Shown piece after piece: positions 16,565 through 23,936 of a stretch of 33,880 nt of DNA. The notes under the pieces were generated by a model that saw only the letters and a program-made list of their open reading frames with translations, ran no database searches and had not been told where the DNA came from. This DNA is from Oscillospiraceae bacterium (GTDB taxonomy: Bacteria; Bacillota_A; Clostridia; Oscillospirales; WRJC01). The DNA lies in contig WQXD01000007.1 in NCBI GenBank assembly GCA_009785015.1, positions 1-33,880 of the forward strand, given 5' to 3'. Every line of letters begins with the position of its first letter. Within the stretch, counting starts at the first letter, position 1. A program made the translations under genes and the position numbers.

Positions 16565-17287
16565 CTATATAAACATATTCTCGACGATGAGGCCTTCTTT
16601 GGCCCCCTGTCTGCCTTTTACCAGCACAAGGCTGGCTTTTTTATTTTTTCCCGCGTATATGAACTTGATTTTTTTGGGGGTTATTTTGTATTCGGCCATT
16701 GCGGAAACAAGGCTCAAAAATCTGTCCGGGCGGTATACGACATAGAAGTCGCCGCCGTTTTTTAACAGCCTGGCCGCCGATTTTGCCACGTCGGATATCG
16801 TGCATGAAATCTCGCGGCGGGATATGTTCTTGTAGTCCACCGCACTCAGCATCCCGCTTGAGCCGCCGTCCTCGGTGTATTTTATATACGGCGGGTTGGT
16901 GAAAACCATGTCGGCCGAGTGCGGCGGTATCTTCGTTTCGCCGAAGTACAGACTGTCGCACTCCTTCAAATCGCCGCAAATTATCTTTATCCTGTCTTCA
17001 AGCCCGTTGTATTGTACATTATACACCGCAAGCCTCGCGTATATATCCGAAATCTCGACTGCGTATATGCCCTCCGCCTTGCCGCGCCGCGCCAGCAGCA
17101 GCGAAATCACCCCGGAACCCGTCCCCAGTTCGACCGCCGTTTTATACGCTCCCATATGCTCCCCGCAGATAAAATCCGAGAGCGTCAGCGCGTCCGTGCC
17201 GAAGAGCAGCCCGTTTTTTAGCTGATACAGGGTCAGATCGTCGTTTATTTGATCTCTGCGCAAATTTTTTTCGTCGTTTAAATCCAT
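16565..17287 (-). CDS. TrmN6/YfiC-like tRNA adenine-N6 methyltransferase
   Basis: 240 residues. The SAM-binding motif ELGTGSGV is at residues 53-60 and the N6-adenine catalytic motif NPPY at 121-124. The N-terminal DLTLYQLKNGLLFGTDALTL segment is typical of the YfiC/TrmN6 group, which methylates A37 of tRNA-Val. Target tRNA is inferred from family. ATG 17287 is chosen with a modest GGGA site; a TTG start 11 codons upstream would lie inside the terminator of the ferredoxin gene. It is the first gene of a downstream unit with yfbR, isomerase and HAD genes. Confidence 0.87.
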   Translation of the reverse strand: MDLNDEKNLRRDQINDDLTLYQLKNGLLFGTDALTLSDFICGEHMGAYKTAVELGTGSGVISLLLARRGKAEGIYAVEISDIYARLAVYNVQYNGLEDRIKIICGDLKECDSLYFGETKIPPHSADMVFTNPPYIKYTEDGGSSGMLSAVDYKNISRREISCTISDVAKSAARLLKNGGDFYVVYRPDRFLSLVSAMAEYKITPKKIKFIYAGKNKKASLVLVKGRQGAKEGLIVENMFI

Positions 17288-17306
17288 ACTTTCCCAAAAC
17301 AAAGAC

Positions 17307-17350
17307 AACGCCGGGAACAATTTTTTTTAAAACTTGTACAGCCCGGCGTT
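17307..17350. terminator. Bidirectional-type terminator after the ferredoxin gene
   Basis: AACGCCGGG (17307-17315) pairs perfectly with CCCGGCGTT (17342-17350). The loop contains further ACAA/TTGT and A/T complementarity, extending the stem. On the minus strand a T-rich tail (GTCTTTGTTTT) follows. It separates the ferredoxin transcript from the trmN6-like gene. Confidence 0.8.
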
Positions 17351-17364
17351 TTCGTTTGTCGGTT

Positions 17365-17541
17365 TTACGCGTTTTCCGGCTGCGCCGCGTCGACGGGGCA
17401 CACCCCCGCGCACGCCCCGCATTCGGTGCATTTGTCTTTGTCTATCGTGTATTTGCCGTCCTCTTCCTTTATGCACTCGACCGGGCATTCGGATTCGCAG
17501 GCCCCGCAGGCCACGCATTCGTCGCTTATAATATACGCCAT
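17365..17541 (-). CDS. 2[4Fe-4S] ferredoxin
   Basis: 58 residues, cytoplasmic electron carrier. Two complete cluster motifs are visible: CVACGACESECP and CTECGACAGVCP, each CxxCxxCxxxCP, as in clostridial ferredoxins. It would serve low-potential electron transfer (pyruvate:ferredoxin oxidoreductase, hydrogenases), though no partner is nearby. The second ATG is used because GGAGGA lies 6 nt before it and abuts the first ATG. It has its own promoter and terminator, so it is monocistronic and likely strongly expressed. Confidence 0.96.
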   Translation of the reverse strand: MAYIISDECVACGACESECPVECIKEEDGKYTIDKDKCTECGACAGVCPVDAAQPENA

Positions 17542-17570
17542 GTTCATTCCTCCGTTTTTGGTGATTTTTG

Positions 17571-17586
17571 GTAAAAATATTTTTAC
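17571..17586. promoter_or_regulatory. 16-bp perfect palindrome at the ferredoxin transcription start
   Basis: GTAAAAATATTTTTAC is fully self-complementary and lies 7 nt downstream of the -10 box, around the expected start site. It is a candidate operator; no regulator is identified. Confidence 0.45.
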
Positions 17587-17592
17587 AATCCG

Positions 17593-17621
17593 ATTATATC
17601 ACATTGTAAAAAAAAAATCAA
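17593..17621 (-). promoter_or_regulatory. Ferredoxin gene promoter
   Basis: On the minus strand TTGATT (-35, 17616-17621) and TATAAT (-10, 17593-17598) are 17 nt apart. The -35 box overlaps the TGA stop of queH (17618-17620). Confidence 0.7.
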
Positions 17622-18157
17622 TAGGGTTTTTGTAAAAATCTTTCTTCTTCGCTGAATATGCAGCCGCAGTATTTCTGCATATACAGCCCTCTCTCCTTAG
17701 CCGCTTTCTGCCCTTCCCTGAAATTCGGCCTGAAATCGCCGTAGAAAAAATTTGTCCCGTACTGCTTCGCGCATTTTTCGCCGGTTTCCTTTATCATTTC
17801 GTGGTTTTGGTAGGGGCTGACGAGCAAAGTGGATGAAAACGCGCCAAATCCGCCCTCTTTGGCCGCTTTCGCGGTTTCGCCGAGCCGTATATTGTAACAA
17901 TAGCCGCAGCGCTGCTTTAAATTGCCCGTCACATTTCGCGCAAACTCCGACACAGTGTACCCGCCGCGGACGATGAGCTCCAAGTTGTTTTCCCGGGTAT
18001 AGGCCGAAAGCGCGTCAAGCCTCGCCTTGTATTCGGTGTACGGGTGGATATTGGGGCCGTACCACAGGCAGCATATCTGCTCAAAATCTTTCAGCATGGG
18101 GAGAGTGCCGGCTGTGCACGGGGCGCAGCACGCGTGCAGCAAAAGTGTGTTTTTCAT
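17618..18157 (-). CDS. queH: Epoxyqueuosine reductase QueH
   Basis: 179 residues. QueH (formerly DUF208) reduces epoxyqueuosine to queuosine in the tRNA wobble position and is the non-cobalamin alternative to QueG. The diagnostic Cys pattern is complete: HACCAPC (Cys10, Cys11, Cys14), CGYCY (Cys84, Cys87) and YCGC (Cys164, Cys166), which bind iron-sulfur/metal. LLVSPYQNHE and the FRPNFREGQ segment are also typical. ATG overlaps the TGA of the tagA-like gene (ATGA, 4 nt), so the two are translationally coupled; a longer reading frame upstream is just the overlap with tagA. Confidence 0.94.
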   Translation of the reverse strand: MKNTLLLHACCAPCTAGTLPMLKDFEQICCLWYGPNIHPYTEYKARLDALSAYTRENNLELIVRGGYTVSEFARNVTGNLKQRCGYCYNIRLGETAKAAKEGGFGAFSSTLLVSPYQNHEMIKETGEKCAKQYGTNFFYGDFRPNFREGQKAAKERGLYMQKYCGCIFSEEERFLQKPY

Positions 18158-18906
18158 GATTTTTCTTGTTTTTTGTTTTTTTTGGCGAATAAGGTGCCCA
18201 TTGCGAACCTCGGCAGCGTCATGTACCGCCCCAGGCGCGAAGGGCTTTTGAGCAGGTAGTACAGCCATTCGAGGTTTAGCTTGATAAAAATTTTCGGCGC
18301 GTATTTTTTGGCCCCCGCCAGTACGTCAATCGTACCGCCCAGCCCGAGCATCAGCTTGGAGTTTACCCGCTCAAAGTTGGAGTGTATCCACTGCTCCTGC
18401 GCGGGAAAGCCGAAACACACAAAAATCACGTCGGGCGAAAAAGCGTTTATCTTTTCGAGCACGGCTTCGTTTTCTTCGTTTTGTCTGTTGAAATAGCCGT
18501 TGTGAAACGATATTTCGATTTTCGGGTATTTTTCCCCCAGATTTTTGGCCGCGAGCTCCACCGTTTCCTGCCTTGAGCCCAAAAGAAACAATTTTTTGCC
18601 GGTCTCCCCGAGATAGTCGAGCACCCGCAGCGAGAGCTCGTAGCCCCCCACTTTCTGTTTCAGCGGCTCCTTTAAAATCTTCGAAGCCGAAACGACGCCC
18701 GCCCCGTCGGGGATGAGCATGTCGGCCCAGTTCAACAGCTCAAACAGTTTTCCGGTTTTGTCGTCTATGCACCGCTGCAGTATGTCCGCATTGGGGGTAA
18801 ACACCGCGTGTTTTTTGCCGCTTATATATTCCTTCACGGCGTTCACGGCTTCTTCGAGGCTCACATTTGCGATTTTCGCGCCCCGCACATCTATTATGTC
18901 AAACAT
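18154..18906 (-). CDS. tagA: WecG/TagA/CpsF-family glycosyltransferase
   Basis: 250 residues, cytoplasmic face of the membrane. TagA transfers N-acetylmannosamine to undecaprenyl-diphospho-GlcNAc at the start of wall teichoic acid and related polymer synthesis. The GT26 hallmarks are visible: TPNADILQRCIDD, LIPDGAGVVSASKIL, LFLLGSRQETVE, the region IFVCFGFPAQEQWI and GLGGTIDVLAGAKKYAP. The C-terminus is basic and helical (LEWLYYLLKSPSRLGRY), fitting membrane association. It overlaps rpe by 8 nt (ATGTTTGA) and queH by 4 nt. Exact sugar substrate not proven. Confidence 0.9.
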   Translation of the reverse strand: MFDIIDVRGAKIANVSLEEAVNAVKEYISGKKHAVFTPNADILQRCIDDKTGKLFELLNWADMLIPDGAGVVSASKILKEPLKQKVGGYELSLRVLDYLGETGKKLFLLGSRQETVELAAKNLGEKYPKIEISFHNGYFNRQNEENEAVLEKINAFSPDVIFVCFGFPAQEQWIHSNFERVNSKLMLGLGGTIDVLAGAKKYAPKIFIKLNLEWLYYLLKSPSRLGRYMTLPRFAMGTLFAKKNKKQEKS

Positions 18907-19561
18907 TCAAAAACCCCGCTATCGCCCCGCCTGCATCCGCCGCCCCGAAGATGCTCGACCCGGCGACTATCACGCGGGCCCCCGCTTCTTTTATTTTTTT
19001 CAGGTTTTCCAGATTCACCCCGCCGTCCACTTCGATGTCGAATGTATAGTTTTTTTCGGTTTTGATTTTGTATAGTTCCGCGATTTTACCCAGTGAGCCC
19101 TCTATAAACTTCTGCCCGCCGAAGCCCGGCTCCACGCTCATCACCAGCACCATGTCCAATTCGTCCAAAAACGGAAAAACCGCGGCAACCGGAGTGTTCG
19201 GCTTTATCGAAAGGGAGCATTTTTTGCCGCCGCTTTTTATCAGGGCCAGGGTCTGCCGTATTTCATCTTCGCCCTCGCAGGCCTCGCAGTGGAAAGTTAT
19301 TATGTCCGCCCCCGCCGCGATAAAATCCGGTATGTATCTCATGGGGTTTATTATCATCAGATGGACGTCGAATACTATGCCGCAAACTTTGCGTATCGAG
19401 GCTATGACGGGCGCGCCGAAACTTATGTTTTTGACAAATACCCCGTCCATGACGTCCAAATGCAGGTAAGGGCACCCGGCGCCGTCCATGTACACTTTTT
19501 TTATTTCCGATTCAAGATTTGAAAAGTCGCTGGCCAGCAGCGAAGGAGCCAGAATAACCAT
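18899..19561 (-). CDS. rpe: Ribulose-phosphate 3-epimerase
   Basis: 221 residues. Interconverts ribulose 5-phosphate and xylulose 5-phosphate in the pentose phosphate pathway. Family motifs are APSLLASDF at the N-terminus, HLDVMDGVFV (His34, Asp36), FDVHLMI, MSVEPGFGGQKF, and FDIEVDGGV with the second catalytic Asp, then AGSSIFGA for phosphate binding. The ATG at 19561 gives the normal length and has an AGGGA site; a 65-codon upstream extension runs into DUF4364 and has no conserved content. It is coupled to the tagA-like gene by an 8-nt overlap. Confidence 0.95.
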   Translation of the reverse strand: MVILAPSLLASDFSNLESEIKKVYMDGAGCPYLHLDVMDGVFVKNISFGAPVIASIRKVCGIVFDVHLMIINPMRYIPDFIAAGADIITFHCEACEGEDEIRQTLALIKSGGKKCSLSIKPNTPVAAVFPFLDELDMVLVMSVEPGFGGQKFIEGSLGKIAELYKIKTEKNYTFDIEVDGGVNLENLKKIKEAGARVIVAGSSIFGAADAGGAIAGFLNV

Positions 19562-19578
19562 GATATATTTTCCCTTTT

Positions 19579-20124
19579 CTAAAACAAAAAATCCGCATCG
19601 CCGGTGAGCATCGCGTATATTCCGCGATATACGGCATTCGGGTTTTCGGTGAATTTTCTCGAAATCAGCCCGGCGGTCGTCTTGTCTTTTATAAACAGCG
19701 AGACGCGGAGCATATCTTTGGCTTCCCCTGCCGGGTTTTTTTCCTTTATTTCGCATTCGAACCTGTACCCGTCCGCTTCCTCCCGGATCGAATGCGAAAT
19801 GTCCGCCCCGGATTTTTTGAGATCCATGTAGCGGGAGGCGACCGCCGTTCCCTTGGTTTTCGAAGAAGGCGGGATCAGATGCCCCAGGTTTTCGGCGATT
19901 GCCTTCCCTCGGAAGGTTATACGGTAAATATCCGCTTCGACGGCTTCGACGTCGCCGGAGGCGGAGAGTTTCGAGAATATATCGGCGAAATCGAAATACC
20001 CCACATAACCGCTCTCATATGTCATATTGGCTATATCGTCGTAACAGAGCCCGTGGCCGACGAGGCTCATCAGGTAGAGCACAAATACTTTTATTTCGTT
20101 TTCACGGGTCAAATCGCCGCGCAT
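19579..20124 (-). CDS. DUF4364 family protein, winged-helix-like
   Basis: 181 residues. The N-terminal LTRENEIKVFVLYLMSLVG and later FSKLSASGDVEAVEADIYRIT look like a winged helix, as described for DUF4364, a family confined mainly to Clostridia-type Firmicutes. A transcription or regulatory role is inferred from fold only. The C-terminal half has alternating charged strands. ATG 20124 is chosen because GGAG lies 6 nt upstream; a TTG four codons before it is less likely. It sits 17 nt upstream of rpe and 24 nt after the isomerase gene. Confidence 0.8.
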   Translation of the reverse strand: MRGDLTRENEIKVFVLYLMSLVGHGLCYDDIANMTYESGYVGYFDFADIFSKLSASGDVEAVEADIYRITFRGKAIAENLGHLIPPSSKTKGTAVASRYMDLKKSGADISHSIREEADGYRFECEIKEKNPAGEAKDMLRVSLFIKDKTTAGLISRKFTENPNAVYRGIYAMLTGDADFLF

Positions 20125-20148
20125 ATCAAGCTCCAAATCCTATGTTTT

Positions 20149-20985
20149 CTACAGCCCTATAATTTCATTTTCTATTTTTACGGTTTCGGCGTAAAATTCC
20201 TCGAAAGTGAGCCCGTCGGGCTTTCCTATCTCGGCGGTCAGATATCCGTCCCAGCCCACCCCTTTGAGCGCGGGGATTATCTTTTTGTAATTCACGTCTC
20301 CCTCGAGCAGATTCGGCCATGTGCCGCCGCTGTTGATCCCGGAATTGCGCTTGAAGTCCTTGATGTGTATGTGGCTGATCCTGGCGCCCAATATATCTAT
20401 CCAGTATTCGGACCAGGAAAAAGCGACGGTGTTTCCCACGTCGTAATACGCCGAGATATAGTCGCAAGAAAGCCTGTCGATGAAATCCGCCATGTCGAAC
20501 GGTGACAAAAAGAAGGTGTTCCACACGTTTTCAAGCCCCACCTTTATTTTGTACTCCTCTATGAGGCCTTTGGAACCTTCCAAAAAATCAAAGCAGTTTT
20601 TATAAGCCCCGGCTATCGAGATATCTTCGCCTATCCCCCCCGGAACGACCAAAATCCCCGAAGCGCCGAGCGCCTTCGCGCACTGCAATTGTTTTTCAAG
20701 CAGCTTTTTTGAGGAATCGCGGCTCTCTTTTGCAGCCGATCCCATATTCGAGCTCCACCAAAGCGACGTCGAAATGCTGACTACGGGGAGTTTGTTTTTG
20801 ACGGACAGCGCCGCTATTTCGGACAGCTCCCCCTCCGTGGTCTCAAGGGTGAGCGAATGCGCCGAATTGCCGGCGGCGTCCACGTTGAGCTCTATGCCGT
20901 CGAAGCCGGCTTTTTTGATTTGAGAAAACATGTCCTCGAAGTTTGTCTTTGAATCCACGGACCACGCGTTAATCGATTTTTTCAT
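20149..20985 (-). CDS. Sugar phosphate isomerase/epimerase-like TIM-barrel protein (2)
   Basis: 278 residues of the xylose-isomerase-like TIM-barrel superfamily. Visible signature segments are GFDGIELNVD near the N-terminus, ILVVPGGIG, VGLENVWNTFF, AYYDVGNTVAF, ISHIHIKDFKR and the C-terminal GWDGYLTAEIG; these give the expected Glu, Asp, His and Glu metal positions. This pattern (DVGN, HIKDF) is often seen with hexulose-phosphate 3-epimerase or inositol-type isomerases. A good AAGGAGA site precedes it. It is 24 nt downstream of the UroD-family gene and probably shares its promoter. Confidence 0.86.
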   Translation of the reverse strand: MKKSINAWSVDSKTNFEDMFSQIKKAGFDGIELNVDAAGNSAHSLTLETTEGELSEIAALSVKNKLPVVSISTSLWWSSNMGSAAKESRDSSKKLLEKQLQCAKALGASGILVVPGGIGEDISIAGAYKNCFDFLEGSKGLIEEYKIKVGLENVWNTFFLSPFDMADFIDRLSCDYISAYYDVGNTVAFSWSEYWIDILGARISHIHIKDFKRNSGINSGGTWPNLLEGDVNYKKIIPALKGVGWDGYLTAEIGKPDGLTFEEFYAETVKIENEIIGL

Positions 20986-21009
20986 TTTTTTAAATCTCCT
21001 TAAATGATT

Positions 21010-21999
21010 TTACTCAACCGCTTTTTTGCAGTATTCCTCAAAAATTTTCACATACATGCCATAGTCGGAAAACGATACGCCCGGAGGGGTCTGATGATCG
21101 ACCGAAGGGATATAGCAACTCGATTTCATAACGGGCAGTATGCGCTCAAATTCGCCCCTGATCGCCTTTTCCCCTTTGTTCATCACCATTTTGTCGTAGC
21201 CGCCCAGCATGATAAACTCCGGATATTTTTCGCGTATTTTCGCAATGTCCACATTCGCCTGGCGTTCCAAGGGGTATACCCCGTCGATGCCGGAGCTCAC
21301 AAACCACGGCACCATCTCGGTCACATCCCCGTCGCTGTCCACCAACGTCTTCACGCCGTTTTTGTGGCAGAAGTCGTTTTGGACTTTGTAATGGGGCAGC
21401 ATGAACGAGTCAAAGCACTCTTTTGAGACCATCGGGCCGTGATTATACGACATATCCTCGGCATACCCCACAAAATCGGGCTTCATGACCTCAAACAGCG
21501 CGGAGAGCGCCCTCATGTTGAAATCGCGGAGGTCCGCCGTTATCTGCCGCATCAGATCCGGATGGTCGTAAAAAGCGAACAAATGCGGCTCAATGCCGAA
21601 TAAACGCCGGGGAAACCAGAAAAAGCCGTCGAGCCATATGCGCACGATTATCTCGCCGGCGTCATGGCGCGCCTTGAGGCCCTTCGCGGCATTCAGCAGG
21701 CCTTCTATCGCCGAGTCCGGATACATGCCGCCCCGGATTTTTTCGTAATCCCCCTCGTTTTCTATCACTCCCCGCCCGTGGCCGGGCGCGGGAGGGGTAT
21801 GCGGGCTGCACCCCGCGCACCAGAGCTCGTCGAGGCCGAAATACTGCAAACTTTCGGAAAAACCGAGCCCCTTGGGAAACCCTTCCCCGGTCCAGCGGGC
21901 AATGGTCGTATCCCACCATGCCGCCCATTCTATCATGGGCAGCCTGTCGTTCGGCAGGCCGCCGTTCAGTACCGTTAAAAACCGTTCCCTCGCCGTCAT
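21010..21999 (-). CDS. Uroporphyrinogen decarboxylase-family protein
   Basis: 329 residues. It fits the UroD-like TIM barrel, with MTARERFLTVLNGGLPNDRLP at the start, MRQITADLRDFNMRAL, DFVGYAEDM, SFMLPHYKVQNDF, the DSDGDVTEMVPWFVSSGIDG segment, and QTPPGVSFSDYGMYVK at the end. Such proteins, when not accompanied by heme genes, are often corrinoid methyltransferase-like or sugar-cluster enzymes of unknown reaction. Its ATG has an AGGGGGA site and a well-formed promoter upstream. It leads the unit UroD / isomerase / DUF4364 / rpe / tagA / queH. It is distinct from the longer UroD-like protein at 6667-7920. Confidence 0.82.
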   Translation of the reverse strand: MTARERFLTVLNGGLPNDRLPMIEWAAWWDTTIARWTGEGFPKGLGFSESLQYFGLDELWCAGCSPHTPPAPGHGRGVIENEGDYEKIRGGMYPDSAIEGLLNAAKGLKARHDAGEIIVRIWLDGFFWFPRRLFGIEPHLFAFYDHPDLMRQITADLRDFNMRALSALFEVMKPDFVGYAEDMSYNHGPMVSKECFDSFMLPHYKVQNDFCHKNGVKTLVDSDGDVTEMVPWFVSSGIDGVYPLERQANVDIAKIREKYPEFIMLGGYDKMVMNKGEKAIRGEFERILPVMKSSCYIPSVDHQTPPGVSFSDYGMYVKIFEEYCKKAVE

Positions 22000-22039
22000 A
22001 AAAAATCCCCCTTTGGCAAATTTTGAGCTGATTAAACAT

Positions 22040-22068
22040 ATTTTAACACATCGGAAAATAAAAATCAA
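22040..22068 (-). promoter_or_regulatory. Promoter of the UroD-isomerase unit
   Basis: On the minus strand TTGATT (22063-22068) and TAAAAT (22040-22045) are 17 nt apart, upstream of the ATG at 21999. It is divergent from the MutS-like promoter. Confidence 0.65.
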
Positions 22069-22089
22069 TGATTTTTTACAAAAATCCGC

Positions 22090-22118
22090 TTGAAATTTTT
22101 TAAAATTTGTTGTATTAT
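22090..22118 (+). promoter_or_regulatory. Promoter of the MutS-like pair/ruvCAB unit
   Basis: TTGAAA (22090-22095) and TATTAT (22113-22118) are 17 nt apart. A small hairpin CGGCG/CGCCG (22148-22164) lies in the leader, ending at the GGAAAGG ribosome site of the first gene. Confidence 0.65.
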
Positions 22119-22178
22119 ATATATAGTCCCCGGCAGAAGGTAAAAAACGGCGGATAAAACGCCGGAAAGGCAAAAATT

Positions 22179-23936
22179 ATGTTTAAAGCGGATCTGTTGC
22201 ATTGCGATGGGGAATATATCTACAAAAAGCCGAAGATAATAGACGAAAATGTTTTCGAGGATCTGAAAATCGCGAAAATTTTCGACTTTTGCGCCCCGTT
22301 GAATTTTGACAATGTAAAAAAAGAGGATGTAAAATATACCACGGAGATCCTCAAAAACCCGTGCACGCTCAAAAAAGACGTCCTTTTCAGGCAAGGGATA
22401 TTCAAAGTTTTCTTAGCCTCGGAAAATCTCGCGGAAAACTTGTACAAAGCGGCGGAAGACATCCTTGTTTTGACGAAGATAAGGGAAAATTACGATTTCG
22501 ACTACGGAAACCAGAAGGACATCGAATATTTAAAAGCGGTCAACTATATATTCTTTTTAAAGAGCTACAAGCTGTATTTGGACAATATACACGAGACGGC
22601 GAGCCAAAGCGGGGTGAATTTTGATAATTCCGGCCTGAGTGAATTTTTCGCGCAGATCGAGCTCGAAAAAAGCAAAATGGAATCGCCCGAAATCGCCGAG
22701 CCCATGGACAAGTTTTTGTCGTATTTCAAGGACAAGAAAAACATATCGGGGGAGCTGCGCACGCAAAACGGAATTTTCACCAAGTTCAATTTTGACACCG
22801 ACGTAAAAAACATAAAAAGCACTTATGCCCAAAAAATCCCGTTTCTGGATTTGATAAAAAGCGTCGAGGACTATCTCGAAATCTACCGGCCCGAATACGA
22901 AATAAAGGAAAAAGGCAGGTCCGCGGCCTCCGGAGGCGCGGAAAACGAGATATACCTGCCCGACAAATACACCAATTTTGAAAAGCATTTCATACTGCAG
23001 CTCATTTACGACGAGGAAACGGAAAACGGCGCCGATTTTTCCCCGCTCATAAAAAAGATAATAGAAATCCACGACAATCTGGACGTCTCCTGTTTTTCGG
23101 TGATTTTCGACCAGATGAAATTTTACAGGACGATGACCAAGGTCATAAAAATAATAGGCGGATATTCCGAAAACCCGGTCTGCTATCCCGAAGTTTATGA
23201 AAATCAGCCGAAACTTCAGATAAAAGGCTTGTTCGACCCCGTGATAGTCATTCAGAAGCTCGCGGATTTTCAGGAAAAGCACAATACGCGAAACCTCCCC
23301 GGGCAAAAAATATCCGGAATAATCCCAAATGAAATATCGTTTGGCGAAAAAAACCTTTTTGTGGTGACCGGGCCCAACAACGGGGGCAAAACCGCCTTTG
23401 TCAGGGCGGCGGGGATATCGCTGATTTTTTTCGGGGCCGGGGCCCCGGTGTTTTCAAAGGAAGCCGATATGTCGATCGGCTTAAATATCCATTCGCACTT
23501 CACCGCGAACGAGACCCATGTAAAAGAGAGCGGCAGGCTTCAGGACGAAATAAACCGCCTGAACAAAATCATGGAAAACTGCGACAATTTCAGTTTCATC
23601 GTGCTCAATGAGACGTTTGCGGGGACAAACTCGATAAAAGCGCTCGGACTGTTTGAGGATTTTTTGAGAAGCCTCGAAAAAATCAAATTTTTGTGCGTAT
23701 ATGTGACGCATTTCCACAATATCGCCTTCTCCGTGGAGGACAGGGGGGGCGAGCCCCTTTACGGCAAGTGCGACAATCTGATAGCAGTCATGGACAACGA
23801 GAGCAATACGCGGACATACAAGGTGCTGCCGGTGAGGCCCTCCGATACCTCGTACTCAAAGGATATAGTGATAAAACGCAACCTGAGCTGGGAACAGCTC
23901 AAAACGAATCTAAGGATTGGGGAAGACGCCAAATGA
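22179..23936 (+). CDS. MutS-like ABC ATPase A (no mismatch-recognition domain)
   Basis: 585 residues. The C-terminal third is a MutS-type ATPase: Walker A GPNNGGKT (398-405), a signature-like SGRLQDEI (451-458), a Walker B FIVLNET with Asn477 and catalytic-type Glu478, then VTHFH (His511). The N-terminal ~380 residues are mostly helical and Lys/Asp/Glu-rich and would correspond to the MutS core/lever region. There is no N-terminal mismatch-binding Phe-X-Glu domain and no SMR nuclease domain. It differs from both MutS1 and MutS2. The ATG has a GGAAAGG site and the gene overlaps the next by ATGA, so the two proteins are probably made together and may heterodimerise. The role in DNA metabolism is an inference from ruvCAB downstream. 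Confidence 0.85.
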   Translation: MFKADLLHCDGEYIYKKPKIIDENVFEDLKIAKIFDFCAPLNFDNVKKEDVKYTTEILKNPCTLKKDVLFRQGIFKVFLASENLAENLYKAAEDILVLTKIRENYDFDYGNQKDIEYLKAVNYIFFLKSYKLYLDNIHETASQSGVNFDNSGLSEFFAQIELEKSKMESPEIAEPMDKFLSYFKDKKNISGELRTQNGIFTKFNFDTDVKNIKSTYAQKIPFLDLIKSVEDYLEIYRPEYEIKEKGRSAASGGAENEIYLPDKYTNFEKHFILQLIYDEETENGADFSPLIKKIIEIHDNLDVSCFSVIFDQMKFYRTMTKVIKIIGGYSENPVCYPEVYENQPKLQIKGLFDPVIVIQKLADFQEKHNTRNLPGQKISGIIPNEISFGEKNLFVVTGPNNGGKTAFVRAAGISLIFFGAGAPVFSKEADMSIGLNIHSHFTANETHVKESGRLQDEINRLNKIMENCDNFSFIVLNETFAGTNSIKALGLFEDFLRSLEKIKFLCVYVTHFHNIAFSVEDRGGEPLYGKCDNLIAVMDNESNTRTYKVLPVRPSDTSYSKDIVIKRNLSWEQLKTNLRIGEDAK

